64,000 bases of DNA from positions 62,001 through 126,000 of the forward strand of contig NZ_JAJKLK010000030.1 in the NCBI RefSeq assembly GCF_020982545.1, in the 5' to 3' direction. Under the pieces are notes generated by a model, which did not search any database, was not told the origin of the DNA, and worked only from the letters and a program-made list of their open reading frames with translations. This document shows, in pieces, positions 8,795 to 17,407 of this stretch. The number at the start of each line of letters is the position of its first letter. Position 1 is the stretch's first letter. The translations under genes were made by a program, and so were the position numbers. Origin of the DNA: Streptomyces sp. MNU76. GTDB lineage: Bacteria; Actinomycetota; Actinomycetes; Streptomycetales; Streptomycetaceae.

Positions 8795-9214
8795 ATGTCG
8801 CTGTCGAGCAAGCGCCCGGCCGCGGTGCGGGTGCCCGCCGCGGCCGAGGCGTTCCTGAACGACCCGGCCGAGGTCGCGGCGTTCACGACGATCCGCCCCG
8901 ACGGTTCGCTCCACGTGGCGCCGGTGCGCTTCACCTGGGACCCGGCCGCCGGGCTGGCCCGGGTCATGACGGTCGCCTCCTCGCGCAAGGCGAGGAATCT
9001 GCTGGCCGCGCCGGGGAGCCGGGTGGCACTGTGCCAGGTCCACGGGTTCACCTGGGTGACCCTGGAGGGCACCGGCACGGTCGTCGACGATCCCGCGCGG
9101 GTGACGCTGGGCGCGGGGCTCTACGCCAAGCGGTACTGGTCCGCCCCTCCCAACCCGCCCGGCCGGGTGGTCATCGAGATCGCGGTCGACCGCGTCCTGC
9201 ACCTGAACACCTGA
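8795..9214 (+). CDS. PPOX-class flavin/F420-dependent protein
   Basis: A 139-aa split-barrel protein of the pyridoxamine-5'-phosphate-oxidase-like class (FMN- or F420-dependent). Residues 20-60 (VAAFTTIRPDGSLHVAPV) and 65-90 (VMTVASSRKARNLLA) are the typical strand-turn-strand and cofactor-phosphate elements, and the C-terminal RVVIEIAVDRV strand closes the barrel. Actinobacterial relatives of this length commonly use F420H2 for reductions or heme/biliverdin chemistry. It lies 42 bp after the short peptide behind GAAGGA. As the last gene of this operon it may reduce a pathway intermediate, which is inference. Its stop falls inside an 8-bp tandem repeat. Confidence 0.8.
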   Translation: MSLSSKRPAAVRVPAAAEAFLNDPAEVAAFTTIRPDGSLHVAPVRFTWDPAAGLARVMTVASSRKARNLLAAPGSRVALCQVHGFTWVTLEGTGTVVDDPARVTLGAGLYAKRYWSAPPNPPGRVVIEIAVDRVLHLNT

Positions 9215-9232
9215 ACACCTGAACACCTGAAC
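9201..9232 (+). repeat. 8-bp tandem repeat (ACCTGAAC x4)
   Basis: Four perfect copies of ACCTGAAC spanning the stop codon of the PPOX gene. Each unit contains TGA, so frame slippage here would still meet a stop quickly. Probably a slippage-prone microsatellite. Confidence 0.9.
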
Positions 9233-9334
9233 ACCACCCGGGGAACACACGGCGGACGCGGGCGGGGGGGGGCGGAACACCTCCGGTGCCGCCCCCTGAA
9301 CCCGTCCGAACACGGCCGAACCCGAACGAAGGGC

Positions 9335-9841
9335 TCACCCCGTCGTCGTCGGCGGCGGCGGGGTGCCGTCGGCCCACAGCAGCCGGAACGACAACAGGCT
9401 CAGCCGCCACCCCCCGGGCGTCCGGCGGGCCTCGCCGTCGACGAACGTCCCCGTGGCGAACAGCGGCTCCAACTCCCCCTGCGGGCGGGCATGGTGCGCA
9501 TGGTGGACATGGGTGGAGATCAGGTTGGCGCGCAGCACGGCCCGCTCGCCCTCCACCGTCACCACGGGCGGGGAGCCCAGGTGCTGGGTGGCCGCGAACG
9601 CCTCAAGTGCCGCACGGTGGTAGGCGGCCATGCCCCGGGCGCCCTGGTGCCGGCTGATCGGGAACGCCACGACGGCGTCCTCGGTGAACAGCCCGGCCGC
9701 CCAGGCGTCGTCGAGTTCCTCGTCGTCGAGGGAGACGAAATAGCGGGCGAGAAGGTCGGCGACGTCGGCGCGGGATTCGCCGACGTCGGTGGGGTGATCT
9801 CCGGTCCGAGTGGATTCATCGATGGTCCGAGTGGAGTTCAT
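9335..9841 (-). CDS. SnoaL/NTF2-like protein
   Basis: A 168-aa protein of the SnoaL-like/NTF2 cone fold. It has an N-terminal helix (DVADLLARYFVSLDDEELD), the AAGLFTEDAVVAFP strand, GARGMAAYHRAAL, and a C-terminal sheet with GTFVDGEARRTPGGWRLS. Such proteins act as small polyketide cyclases, hydroxylase partners or simple ligand binders. The ATG at 9841 has a poor ribosome site; an upstream ATG at about 9883 is possible but no better. It is divergent from the monooxygenase operon that starts at 10008, so it may be a tailoring gene or a regulated neighbour. Function is not assignable beyond the fold. Confidence 0.75.
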   Translation of the reverse strand: MNSTRTIDESTRTGDHPTDVGESRADVADLLARYFVSLDDEELDDAWAAGLFTEDAVVAFPISRHQGARGMAAYHRAALEAFAATQHLGSPPVVTVEGERAVLRANLISTHVHHAHHARPQGELEPLFATGTFVDGEARRTPGGWRLSLLSFRLLWADGTPPPPTTTG

Positions 9842-10007
9842 GCCTGAGAATGCCGCCGATATACCCCCGCCCGGCAAGTACATTTGACAAAGATCTGACG
9901 TTCCCGACGTTCTTCTGGCATTCCTTGCAGAAGACCTGTACCTATGGCTATTTACCGCCGTCGAAAGCCCTCGCGATACTGGCCGTACACCAGTGAGAAG
10001 AGGACAA
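9842..10007 (+). promoter_or_regulatory. AT-richer divergent promoter region
   Basis: 166 bp that are markedly less GC-rich than their surroundings, between the SnoaL-like gene (leftward) and the PKS/oxygenase operon (rightward). It has a TTGACA at 9884-9889 and a closely spaced direct repeat GACGTTC (9898-9904 and 9906-9912) that could be an activator site overlapping a promoter. No good -10 hexamer follows at 17 bp. The ribosome site GAAGAGGA precedes ATG 10008. Confidence 0.45.
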
Positions 10008-11477
10008 ATGAATTTCTTCGACGCGGATGTCATTGTTGTGGGGGCGGGTCCCACCGGACTCATGCTCGCGGGTGAACTGAGGCTCAATGGAGTCTCGGTT
10101 ACCGTGCTGGACAAGCTGGACGAGCCGATTCGTGAATCACGTGCTCTGGGATTTTCGGCGCGGACCATCGAGGAGTTCGCGCAGCGTGGACTCATGGCCC
10201 GCTTCGGTGAGGTCGGCGTCATTCCGGCCGGTCATTTCGGCGGCGTGCCGCTGGACTACCAGGTGATCGAGGGCGGCTCCTACGGTGCCCGCGGCGTCCC
10301 GCAGGCCCGCACCGAGGGCGTCCTGGGCGGCTGGGCGGCGCAGTTGGGCGCCGATGTGCGCCGCGGCGTCGAGGTCACCGGCGTGGACCTCGACGACGAC
10401 GGCGTGAGCGTCACCGTCCAGGGCGCGGACGGCGCCGGCACACTGCGTGCCCGCTACGTGGTCGGCTGCGACGGCGCCCGCTCCCTGGTGCGCCGGGCCG
10501 CCGGCATCGACTTCCCCGGCACCGAGCCCACGCTGGAGCTGCGGTTCGCCGACATCACCGGCGTGAGCCTGCGCCCCCGCTTCAGCGGCGAACGCGTGCC
10601 CGGCGGCATGGTCATGGTGATGCCGCTCGGCCCGGACCGCTGCCGCGTCATCTACTACGACGCCGCGCAGCCCGTGCGCACCGCCGACGGCCCGATCACC
10701 TTCGAGGAGGTCGCCGAGGCGTTTCGGCGGCTGTCGGGCGAGGACATCAGCGGCGCCACCCCGCTGTGGGTCAGCTCCACCACCGACGTCAGCCGGCAGG
10801 CCGCCCAGTACCGCAAGGGCCGTGCCTTCCTGGCCGGCGACGCCGCCCACATCCACCTGCCGATCGGCGCGCAGGGCATGAGCGCGGGCATCCAGGACGC
10901 CGTCAACCTCGGCTGGAAGCTGGCCCTGGAGATCAAGGGCCAGGCTCCCGAGGGGCTGCTGGACACGTACCACAGCGAACGCCACCCGGTCGGCGCCCGC
11001 ATCCTGACCAACACCCTCGCCCAGCGCAGCCTCTACCTCGGCGGCGGCGACATGGAGCCGATGCGCGAGGTCTTCTCCGAACTGGTGCAGGCCCACCCTG
11101 GCGTCCAGCGCCACCTGGTCGGCATGGTCACCGGCCTGGACATCCGCCACGACGTCGGCGGCGCCGACCATCCGCTGCTCGGCCGCCGGCTGCCCGAGCG
11201 CGACCTGGTCGTCGCCGGCGAGAAGGTCTCCAGCACCACCCTGCTGCACCCCGGCCGGCCCGTGCTGCTCGAACTCGGCGGGGACCACGGCCTCGCCCGC
11301 GCGGCCGCCGGCTGGCAGGACCGCCTCGACACCGTCGCCGTCGAGTTCGACTGCGACGTGCCCGTGGACGGCATCCTCGTCCGCCCCGACGGCTACGTCG
11401 CCTGGGTCGGCCCGGCCGGCACCGGCCCGGACGGCCTCACCGACGCCCTCACCCGCTGGTTCGGTTCCGCCGGCTGA
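10008..11477 (+). CDS. FAD-dependent aromatic hydroxylase (PgaE/JadH class)
   Basis: A 489-aa class A flavoprotein monooxygenase. It has the FAD Rossmann motif VGAGPTG (residues 11-17), the DG motif (VVGCDGARSLVRRAAG), the GD motif (LAGDAAHIHLP) and the C-terminal thioredoxin-like domain ending in LTRWFG, as in angucycline oxygenases. It should hydroxylate or epoxidise the tetracyclic polyketide using NAD(P)H and O2. ATG 10008 is chosen over an in-frame GTG at 9993 because GAAGAGGA sits just before it. It is first in an operon with the AlpJ-like oxygenase and the PKS genes, so it probably acts early, for example at C-12/C-12b of a prejadomycin-type substrate (inference). Confidence 0.9.
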   Translation: MNFFDADVIVVGAGPTGLMLAGELRLNGVSVTVLDKLDEPIRESRALGFSARTIEEFAQRGLMARFGEVGVIPAGHFGGVPLDYQVIEGGSYGARGVPQARTEGVLGGWAAQLGADVRRGVEVTGVDLDDDGVSVTVQGADGAGTLRARYVVGCDGARSLVRRAAGIDFPGTEPTLELRFADITGVSLRPRFSGERVPGGMVMVMPLGPDRCRVIYYDAAQPVRTADGPITFEEVAEAFRRLSGEDISGATPLWVSSTTDVSRQAAQYRKGRAFLAGDAAHIHLPIGAQGMSAGIQDAVNLGWKLALEIKGQAPEGLLDTYHSERHPVGARILTNTLAQRSLYLGGGDMEPMREVFSELVQAHPGVQRHLVGMVTGLDIRHDVGGADHPLLGRRLPERDLVVAGEKVSSTTLLHPGRPVLLELGGDHGLARAAAGWQDRLDTVAVEFDCDVPVDGILVRPDGYVAWVGPAGTGPDGLTDALTRWFGSAG

Positions 11478-11528
11478 CAACAGCCGCGCACCGGCAACTC
11501 GTCCGTATCCAAAGGAAGCGAAGGACCC

Positions 11529-12224
11529 ATGCCCAAGATTTCCGTCGAGGACAAGCACCTGACCGTCCTCAACCTGTTCACCACCGACGCTCCCGAGAAG
11601 CAGGACAAGCTGATCGAGGAGATGACGAAGATCGTCGACGCGGCGACGTACGAGGGCTGGATGTCCTCCACCGTGCACGCCGGCGTCCAGAGCCCGGGCA
11701 CCGCCAACTTCATCCAGTGGCGCAGCGGCGAGGACCTGGAGAAGCGGTACTCGGGCGAGGAGTTCAAGCACCGCACGCTGCCGGTCTTCGGCGAGATCAC
11801 CACCTCCATCCGCCTGCTGCAGAACGAGGTCAGCTTCGTGCTGACCCAGCCCGGCCAGGGCGGCGTCGCCGACATCGGCCCGCACCGCGACGACTACACC
11901 GTCATCGGCGTCTTCGGCGTCGAGGCAGGCGACCAGGACGAGCTCGTCGACGCGCTCGGCGAGGGCCAGAGGTGGTTCCTGGACGTGCCCGGCTTCGTCT
12001 CGCACGTCGTCCTCAAGGGCCTGCGCGCCCGCGGCCTGGACGGTCTGTTCGTCGTCTCCTACTCGCAGTGGGAGAGCAAGGAGGCCTTCGAGGCCTACCG
12101 CGACCAGCCCGCCGAGCAGTGGCCCGAGGGCCGTGCCAAGGCCGTGGGCCGGGTGCGCGCGGTCGCCACCTCCGCGGACGTGAACACCTACCAGGTGGTC
12201 CACACCCGTTCCGCCGGCGAGTGA
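11529..12224 (+). CDS. AlpJ/JadG/GilOII-family ring-B oxygenase (ABM didomain)
   Basis: A 231-aa protein with two ferredoxin-like antibiotic-biosynthesis-monooxygenase halves: residues 8-100 (LTVLNLFTTDAPEKQDKLIEE..., ANFIQWRSGEDLEK) and 120-220 (YTVIGVFGVEAGDQDELVD..., FVVSYSQWESKEAFEAY). Length, tandem ABM layout and position beside an angucycline PKS match the AlpJ/JadG/GilOII/Flu17 group, which uses reduced flavin to cleave the angucycline B ring. In kinamycin-type pathways this cleavage ends in ring contraction to a benzofluorene. The ribosome site AAGGAAGCGAAGGA is strong. The assignment is from family knowledge; cleavage versus contraction cannot be read from sequence. Confidence 0.82.
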   Translation: MPKISVEDKHLTVLNLFTTDAPEKQDKLIEEMTKIVDAATYEGWMSSTVHAGVQSPGTANFIQWRSGEDLEKRYSGEEFKHRTLPVFGEITTSIRLLQNEVSFVLTQPGQGGVADIGPHRDDYTVIGVFGVEAGDQDELVDALGEGQRWFLDVPGFVSHVVLKGLRARGLDGLFVVSYSQWESKEAFEAYRDQPAEQWPEGRAKAVGRVRAVATSADVNTYQVVHTRSAGE

Positions 12225-12500
12225 ACCCGGCGCGTCCTTCGTGACGCGCCGCCCCGCCCGCACGCCTCCGGACTGCCCGGCCGCCCACGGTGTGCCGGTC
12301 CGTCCGGAGGCGTACGCATGCCCGCACCCGGGTCCGCACCCGGGTCCGTGCCCGCCGTCACCGGCTCCGGCCGGACTCAGGCGCTGCGCGGGCCGGGCGC
12401 TACCGCCGGGCCGCACTGTCGAGGCGTTGGAGAGCCAGCGCCGAAGCCAGCGAAGCGAACGAAGCGAACCCCTCCACGCACACGCCGAGGAGCCAAACCT

Positions 12501-12830
12501 ATGCACAGCACGCTCATTGTCGCCCGGATGACAGCCACCTCGAGCACCGACGTGGCCCGGCTGTTCGCCGAGTTCGACCGGACCGAGATGCCCCACCGCA
12601 TGGGAACGCGGCGCCGCCAGCTGTTCTCCTACCGGGGCCTGTACTTCCACCTCCAGGACTTCGACGAGGACAACGGCGGCGAACTGATCGAGGCCGCCAA
12701 GCAGGACCCCCGCTTCGTGCGGATCAGCGCCGACCTCAAGCCCTTCATCGAGGCCTACGACCCCGCGACCTGGCGCTCCCCGGCCGACGCGATGGCCACC
12801 CGCTTCTACCACTGGGAGGCGTCCGCGTGA
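12501..12830 (+). CDS. TcmI-family polyketide cyclase
   Basis: A 109-aa small cyclase. The family pattern is visible: MHSTLIVARM, then the segment ARLFAEFDRTEMPHRMG, an arginine-rich turn (TRRRQLFSYRGLYFHLQD), and CATRFYHWE-like ending (MATRFYHWEAS). It closes later rings of the polyketide, usually the third or fourth in angucyclines. GAGGAG precedes ATG 12501, and the stop overlaps the KS-alpha GTG start by four bases. The 276 bp upstream contain only GC-rich filler with a doubled CCGCACCCGGGT at 12322-12345. Confidence 0.9.
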   Translation: MHSTLIVARMTATSSTDVARLFAEFDRTEMPHRMGTRRRQLFSYRGLYFHLQDFDEDNGGELIEAAKQDPRFVRISADLKPFIEAYDPATWRSPADAMATRFYHWEASA

Positions 12831-14098
12831 GCCGACGTCGCGTTGTCATCACCGGCATCGAGGTGATCGCCCCCGGCGGTGTGGGCAGGGAGAACTTCTG
12901 GCAGCTGCTCAGCAGCGGCCGTACCGCCACCCGCGGCATCACCTTCTTCGACCCCTCCCCCTTCCGTTCCCGGGTGGCCGCCGAGGCAGACTTCGCCCCC
13001 TACGAGCACGGCCTGAGCCCCCAGGAGGTCCGCCGCCTGGACCGGGCCGCGCAGTTCGCCGTCGTCGCCTCGCGCGGCGCGGTCGCCGACAGCGGCATCG
13101 ACCTGGCCGCGCTGGAGCCCCACCGCGTCGGCGTCACCGTCGGCAGCGCCGTCGGCGCCACCATGGGCCTGGACCAGGAGTACCGCGTCGTCAGCGACGG
13201 CGGCCGCCTCGACGTGCTGGACCACACCTACGCGGTGCCGCAGCTCTACGACTACATGGTGCCCAGCTCCTTCGCCTGCGAGGTCGCCTGGGCCGTCGGC
13301 GCCGAGGGCCCCTCCACGGTGGTCTCCACCGGCTGCACCTCCGGCATCGACTCCGTCGGCTACGCCGTCGAGCTGGTCCGCGAGGGCTCCGCCGACGTCG
13401 TGATCGCCGGCTCCTCCGACGCGCCCATCTCACCGATCACCATGGCCTGCTTCGACGCGATCAAGGCCACCACACCCCGGCACGACGAACCCGAGTGCGC
13501 CTCCCGGCCCTTCGACAAGACCCGCAACGGCTTCGTCCTCGGCGAGGGCGCCGCGTTCTTCGTCCTGGAGGAGCTGGCAAGCGCCCAGGAACGCGGGGCG
13601 CACATCTACGCCGAGATCGCCGGCTACGCCACCCGCTCCAACGCCTACCACATGACGGGCCTGCGCCCGGACGGCAAGGAGATGGCCGAGGCCATCGACC
13701 TCGCCCTCGCCGAGGCACGGCTCAACCCGGAGGCGATCGACTACGTCAACGCCCACGGCTCGGGCACCAAGCAGAACGACCGGCACGAGACCGCCGCGTT
13801 CAAACGCAGCCTGGGCGAGCACGCCTACCGCACCCCGGTCAGCTCCATCAAGTCGATGGTGGGCCACTCGCTCGGCGCGATCGGCTCCATCGAGATCGCC
13901 GCCTCCGCGCTGGCCATGGAGTACGACGTGGTCCCGCCGACCGCGAACCTCCACCACGCCGACCCCGAGTGCGACCTCGACTACGTGCCCGTCGTCGCCC
14001 GCGACCAACTCATCGACGCCGTCCTGACGGTCGGCAGCGGCTTCGGCGGCTTCCAGAGCGCCATGGTGCTCGCCAGCCCGGAGAGGAGCCTTCTATGA
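12827..14098 (+). CDS. Type II PKS ketosynthase alpha (KS-alpha 2)
   Basis: A full-length (423-aa) chain-extending ketosynthase of the angucycline-type PKS. Catalytic Cys170 lies in STGCTSG, with His in NAHGSGT and GHSLGAIG. The start is GTG (SRRRVVITGIEVIAPGG), which overlaps the cyclase stop as GTGA; the stop in turn overlaps the KS-beta ATG (ATGA). The order cyclase / KS-alpha / KS-beta / ACP / KR / aromatase is the standard angucycline arrangement. It forms the heterodimer that builds the decaketide with the next gene and the ACP. Confidence 0.97.
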   Translation: MSRRRVVITGIEVIAPGGVGRENFWQLLSSGRTATRGITFFDPSPFRSRVAAEADFAPYEHGLSPQEVRRLDRAAQFAVVASRGAVADSGIDLAALEPHRVGVTVGSAVGATMGLDQEYRVVSDGGRLDVLDHTYAVPQLYDYMVPSSFACEVAWAVGAEGPSTVVSTGCTSGIDSVGYAVELVREGSADVVIAGSSDAPISPITMACFDAIKATTPRHDEPECASRPFDKTRNGFVLGEGAAFFVLEELASAQERGAHIYAEIAGYATRSNAYHMTGLRPDGKEMAEAIDLALAEARLNPEAIDYVNAHGSGTKQNDRHETAAFKRSLGEHAYRTPVSSIKSMVGHSLGAIGSIEIAASALAMEYDVVPPTANLHHADPECDLDYVPVVARDQLIDAVLTVGSGFGGFQSAMVLASPERSLL

Positions 14099-15309
14099 CC
14101 GCCTCCGTGGTGGTGACCGGCCTGGGCGTCGCCGCGCCCAACGGCCTGGGAGTGCAGGACTACTGGTCGGCCACCCTGTCCGGCAAGCACGGACTGGGCC
14201 GGGTGACCCGCTTCGACCCCTCGGACTACCCCAGCCGACTGGCGGGCGAGATCCCCGCCTTCGTGGCCGAGAACCATCTGCCCAGCCGGCTGCTGCCGCA
14301 GACCGACCGGGTCACCCGGCTGGCGCTGGTCGCGACCGACTGGGCGCTGAAGGACGCCGGAGCCGACCCCGCGGCGTTCGCCGAGTTCGACATGGGCGTC
14401 ATCACGGCCTCCGCCGCCGGCGGCTTCGAGTTCGGCCAGGGCGAACTGCAGAACCTGTGGAGCCGCGGCAGCCAGTACGTCTCCGCCTACCAGTCCTTCG
14501 CCTGGTTCTACGCCGTCAACAGCGGCCAGATCTCCATACGCAACGGCATGAAGGGCCCCGCCGGGGTCGTCGTCAGCGAGGGCGCGGGCGGCCTGGACGC
14601 CGTCGCGCAGGCACGCCGGCAGATCCGCAAGGGCACCTCCCTGATCGTCACCGGAGCGGTCGACGCCTCCATCTGCCCCTGGGGCTGGGTGGCGCAGCTG
14701 ACCACGGGCAGACTGTCCACCAGCGACGAACCCGCCCGCGCCTACCTGCCCTTCGACCGCGACGCCCGCGGTTACGTGCCCGGTGAGGGCGGCGCCATCC
14801 TCATCACCGAGGACGCCCAGAGCGCCCGCGCGCGGGGCGCGAGGATCTACGGGGAGATCACCGGCTACGGCGCCACGATCGACCCCCGGCCCGGCAGCGG
14901 ACGCCCGCCCGCCCTGCGCAAGGCCGTCGAGATCGCCCTCGCCGACGCCGGCGCCGACGCGCGTGACGTCGACGTGGTCTTCGCCGACGGCGCCGGCGAC
15001 GCGGCCGGCGACCTGATCGAGGCCCGCGCGATCAACGACGTGTTCGGGGAGCGGGGCGTGCCCGTGACCGTGCCCAAGACGATGACCGGCCGCCTGTACT
15101 CGGGCGGCGCGCCGCTGGACCTCGCAGCCGCCCTGCTGTCGATGCAGGACGCGGTCCTCCCGCCCACGGTGCACATCGACCCGTGTGCGGACTACGGGCT
15201 CGACCTCGTCCTGGGCCGGCCCCGCCCGGCCGAGGTGCGCACCGCCCTGGTCCTGGCCCGCGGCAACGGCGGCTTCAACTCCGCCATGGTCGTCCGCCGC
15301 CCCGCATGA
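14095..15309 (+). CDS. Type II PKS chain-length factor (KS-beta 2) with Gly at the signature Gln site
   Basis: A 404-aa partner of KS-alpha 2 with the normal family landmarks (GVAAPNGLG, TRFDPSDYPS, ADGAGD, TVPKTMTGRLYSGGAPLD, GGFNSAMVV). The residue that replaces the ketosynthase Cys is normally Gln, as in KS-beta 1 (SEQAGG). Here the text is SEGAGGLDA, so position 163 is Gly (GGC at 14581-14583). That Gln is thought to help malonyl decarboxylation and heterodimer priming, so the substitution is notable. No frame problem surrounds it. Chain length is presumably ten acetate units given the angucycline context (inference). Confidence 0.95.
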   Translation: MTASVVVTGLGVAAPNGLGVQDYWSATLSGKHGLGRVTRFDPSDYPSRLAGEIPAFVAENHLPSRLLPQTDRVTRLALVATDWALKDAGADPAAFAEFDMGVITASAAGGFEFGQGELQNLWSRGSQYVSAYQSFAWFYAVNSGQISIRNGMKGPAGVVVSEGAGGLDAVAQARRQIRKGTSLIVTGAVDASICPWGWVAQLTTGRLSTSDEPARAYLPFDRDARGYVPGEGGAILITEDAQSARARGARIYGEITGYGATIDPRPGSGRPPALRKAVEIALADAGADARDVDVVFADGAGDAAGDLIEARAINDVFGERGVPVTVPKTMTGRLYSGGAPLDLAAALLSMQDAVLPPTVHIDPCADYGLDLVLGRPRPAEVRTALVLARGNGGFNSAMVVRRPA

Positions 15310-15356
15310 CCCACCGGACGCGAACCAACGACCCCCTCCGACGAAAGGACCCACCC

Positions 15357-15626
15357 ATGACCGCCAAGCTCTTCACCCTCGCCGACCTCAAGCGCACCCT
15401 GCGGGAGGCCGCCGGGGTCGCCGAGGGCGTCGACCTGGACGCCGACATCCTCGACACCGAGTTCGAGGTGATCGGCTACGAGTCCCTGGCCCTGCTGGAG
15501 ACCGGCAGCCTCATCGAACGCGAGTACGGCATCTGCCTGGACGAGGAGGCCGTCGGCGAGGCCAACACCCCGCGCGCCTTCATCGACGTCGTCAACGCGC
15601 AGCTCGCGCCCGCCCAGGCCGCCTGA
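15357..15626 (+). CDS. Acyl carrier protein (type II PKS)
   Basis: An 89-aa carrier protein. The phosphopantetheine attachment site is Ser43 in GYESLALLE, with the usual helix II following; helix I is LADLKRTLREAAG. It carries the growing poly-beta-keto chain between KS-alpha/beta, KR and cyclases, and needs activation by a PPTase such as the one at 5998. AAAGGA precedes ATG 15357. It is the only recognisable ACP in the window although two KS pairs are present, so either it serves both or the other set's ACP lies outside. Confidence 0.95.
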   Translation: MTAKLFTLADLKRTLREAAGVAEGVDLDADILDTEFEVIGYESLALLETGSLIEREYGICLDEEAVGEANTPRAFIDVVNAQLAPAQAA

Positions 15627-15642
15627 AAGGAGCACCTGCGAC

Positions 15643-16431
15643 ATGAGCGACAACAGCACCGCGAAGGTCGCCGTCGTCACCGGCGCCACCAGCGGCATCG
15701 GCCTGGCCTCGGCACGCCTGCTCGCCTTGACCGGCCACCGCGTCTTCATCGGCGCCCGCGACGCCGACAACGTCGCCGCCACCGTCAAGGACCTCCAGGC
15801 CGAGGGCCTTCAGGTGGACGGCACGGTCGTGGACGTCCGTGACAGCGCCTCCGTCGACGCCTTCGTCCAGGCCGCCGTCGACCGCTTCGACACCGTCGAC
15901 GTGCTCGTCAACAACGCCGGCCGCTCCGGCGGCGGAGTGACCGCCGACCTCACCGACGACCTGTGGCAGGACGTGCTGGAGACCAACCTCACCAGCGTCT
16001 TCCGGATGACCCGCGCGGCACTGACCACCGGCGGCATGCGCCACAAGAACCGCGGCCGCATCATCAACATAGCCTCCACCGCCGGCAAGCAGGGCGTCGT
16101 CCTCGGCGCGCCCTACTCCGCCTCCAAGCACGGCGTCGTCGGCTTCACCAAGGCCCTCGGCAACGAGCTCGCCCCCACCGGCATCACCGTCAACGCCGTC
16201 TGCCCGGGCTATGTGGAGACCCCCATGGCCCAGCGGGTCCGCCAGGGCTACGCCGCCGCCTACGACACCTCCGAGGACGCCATCCTCGAGAAGTTCCAGG
16301 CCAAGATCCCGCTCGGCCGCTACTCCACGCCCGAGGAGGTCGCCGGCCTGGTCGGCTACCTGGCCTCCGACACCGCCGCCTCCATCACCTCCCAGGCCCT
16401 CAACGTCTGCGGCGGCCTGGGCAACTTCTGA
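15643..16431 (+). CDS. C-9-type polyketide ketoreductase (SDR)
   Basis: A 262-aa short-chain dehydrogenase of the actIII family that reduces the C-9 carbonyl of the nascent polyketide with NADPH. Motifs: TGATSGIG (13-20), NNAG (90-93), catalytic Ser145, Tyr158 and Lys162 in YSASK, and the PGYVETPMA substrate loop, which is a hallmark of aromatic PKS reductases. It lies 16 bp after the ACP with AAAGGAG. Presence of a KR fits an angucycline-type decaketide rather than an anthracycline made without C-9 reduction or an unreduced pigment. Confidence 0.96.
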   Translation: MSDNSTAKVAVVTGATSGIGLASARLLALTGHRVFIGARDADNVAATVKDLQAEGLQVDGTVVDVRDSASVDAFVQAAVDRFDTVDVLVNNAGRSGGGVTADLTDDLWQDVLETNLTSVFRMTRAALTTGGMRHKNRGRIINIASTAGKQGVVLGAPYSASKHGVVGFTKALGNELAPTGITVNAVCPGYVETPMAQRVRQGYAAAYDTSEDAILEKFQAKIPLGRYSTPEEVAGLVGYLASDTAASITSQALNVCGGLGNF

Positions 16432-16460
16432 CCGACCCGACCTTCTTCGAGGAGAACCTC

Positions 16461-17405
16461 ATGACCACACGTGAGGTCGAGCACGAGATCGGCATCGACG
16501 CCCCCGCCGCCGCCGTCTACGCACTGCTCGCGGACGTGACCAACTGGCCGCGGATCTTCCCGCCCACCATCCACGTCGACCGGCTTCAGACACAGGCCGA
16601 CGAGGAGCGCATCCGGATCTGGGCCACCGCCAACGGCAAGCCCAAGGACTGGACCTCGCGCCGGACCCTGGACCCCGCCAACCTGACCATCACCTTCCGC
16701 CAGGAGATCCCGGCACCGCCCGTCAAGCACATGGGCGGCACCTGGATCATCGAACCGCTCGGCGAGGCGCGCTCCCGGGTGCGCCTGCTGCACGACTACA
16801 GCGCCCTGGGCGACGACCCGCACGACCTGCTGTGGATCGAGCGGGCGGTCGACAAGAACAGCACCTTGGAACTCGCCGCGCTCAAGGAGAACGTCGAGCG
16901 GGCGCACGCCGCCGACACCGAGGAACTGACCTTCTCCTTCACCGACACGGTGCACGTCGCCGCAAGCGCCAAGGACGTCTACGACTTCGTCAACGAGGCC
17001 GACCGGTGGGCCGAGCGACTGCCGCACGTGGCCGTCGTACGCCTCACCGAGGAGACGCCCGGCCTGCAGGAACTTCAGATGGACACCCGGGCCAAGGACG
17101 GCTCGGTGCACACCACCAGGTCCTACCGGGTGGTCTTCCCGCACCACAGGATCGCCTACAAGCAGGTCACGCTGCCCGCGCTGATGACCCTGCACACCGG
17201 CGAGTGGACGTTCACGGAGACCGAGGAGGGCACCGCCGCCTCCTCGCAGCACACCGTCACCCTCAACACCGACAACATCGCGCGCATCCTCGGCCCCGAC
17301 GCCACCGTCGCCGACGCCCGCGAGTACGTGCACACGGCGCTGTCCACCAACAGCTGCGCCACGCTGTCGTACGCCAAGGCCCACGCCGAGCAGAAGCGGG
17401 CCTGA
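16461..17405 (+). CDS. Didomain aromatase/cyclase (SRPBCC x2), set 2
   Basis: A 314-aa bifunctional aromatase/cyclase that dehydrates and aromatises the first ring after C-9 reduction. Domain 1 spans residues 1-150 (NWPRIFPPTIHV, MGGTWIIEPLG) and domain 2 residues 155-314 (DTVHVAASAKDVYDFV, WAERLPHVAVV, HTGEWTF). The ATG at 16461 follows CGAGGAG. It is the direct counterpart of the protein at 3080, about equal in length. Tail-to-head with the KR and flavoprotein genes, it belongs to the same transcript. Confidence 0.94.
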   Translation: MTTREVEHEIGIDAPAAAVYALLADVTNWPRIFPPTIHVDRLQTQADEERIRIWATANGKPKDWTSRRTLDPANLTITFRQEIPAPPVKHMGGTWIIEPLGEARSRVRLLHDYSALGDDPHDLLWIERAVDKNSTLELAALKENVERAHAADTEELTFSFTDTVHVAASAKDVYDFVNEADRWAERLPHVAVVRLTEETPGLQELQMDTRAKDGSVHTTRSYRVVFPHHRIAYKQVTLPALMTLHTGEWTFTETEEGTAASSQHTVTLNTDNIARILGPDATVADAREYVHTALSTNSCATLSYAKAHAEQKRA

Positions 17406-17407
17406 CC

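Noticed and set aside
10137..12812. 891-codon reverse-strand open frame
   Set aside because: Runs antisense through the oxygenase, AlpJ-like and cyclase genes, has shadow composition (Val/Gly/Ala/His/Asp-rich) and no ribosome site.
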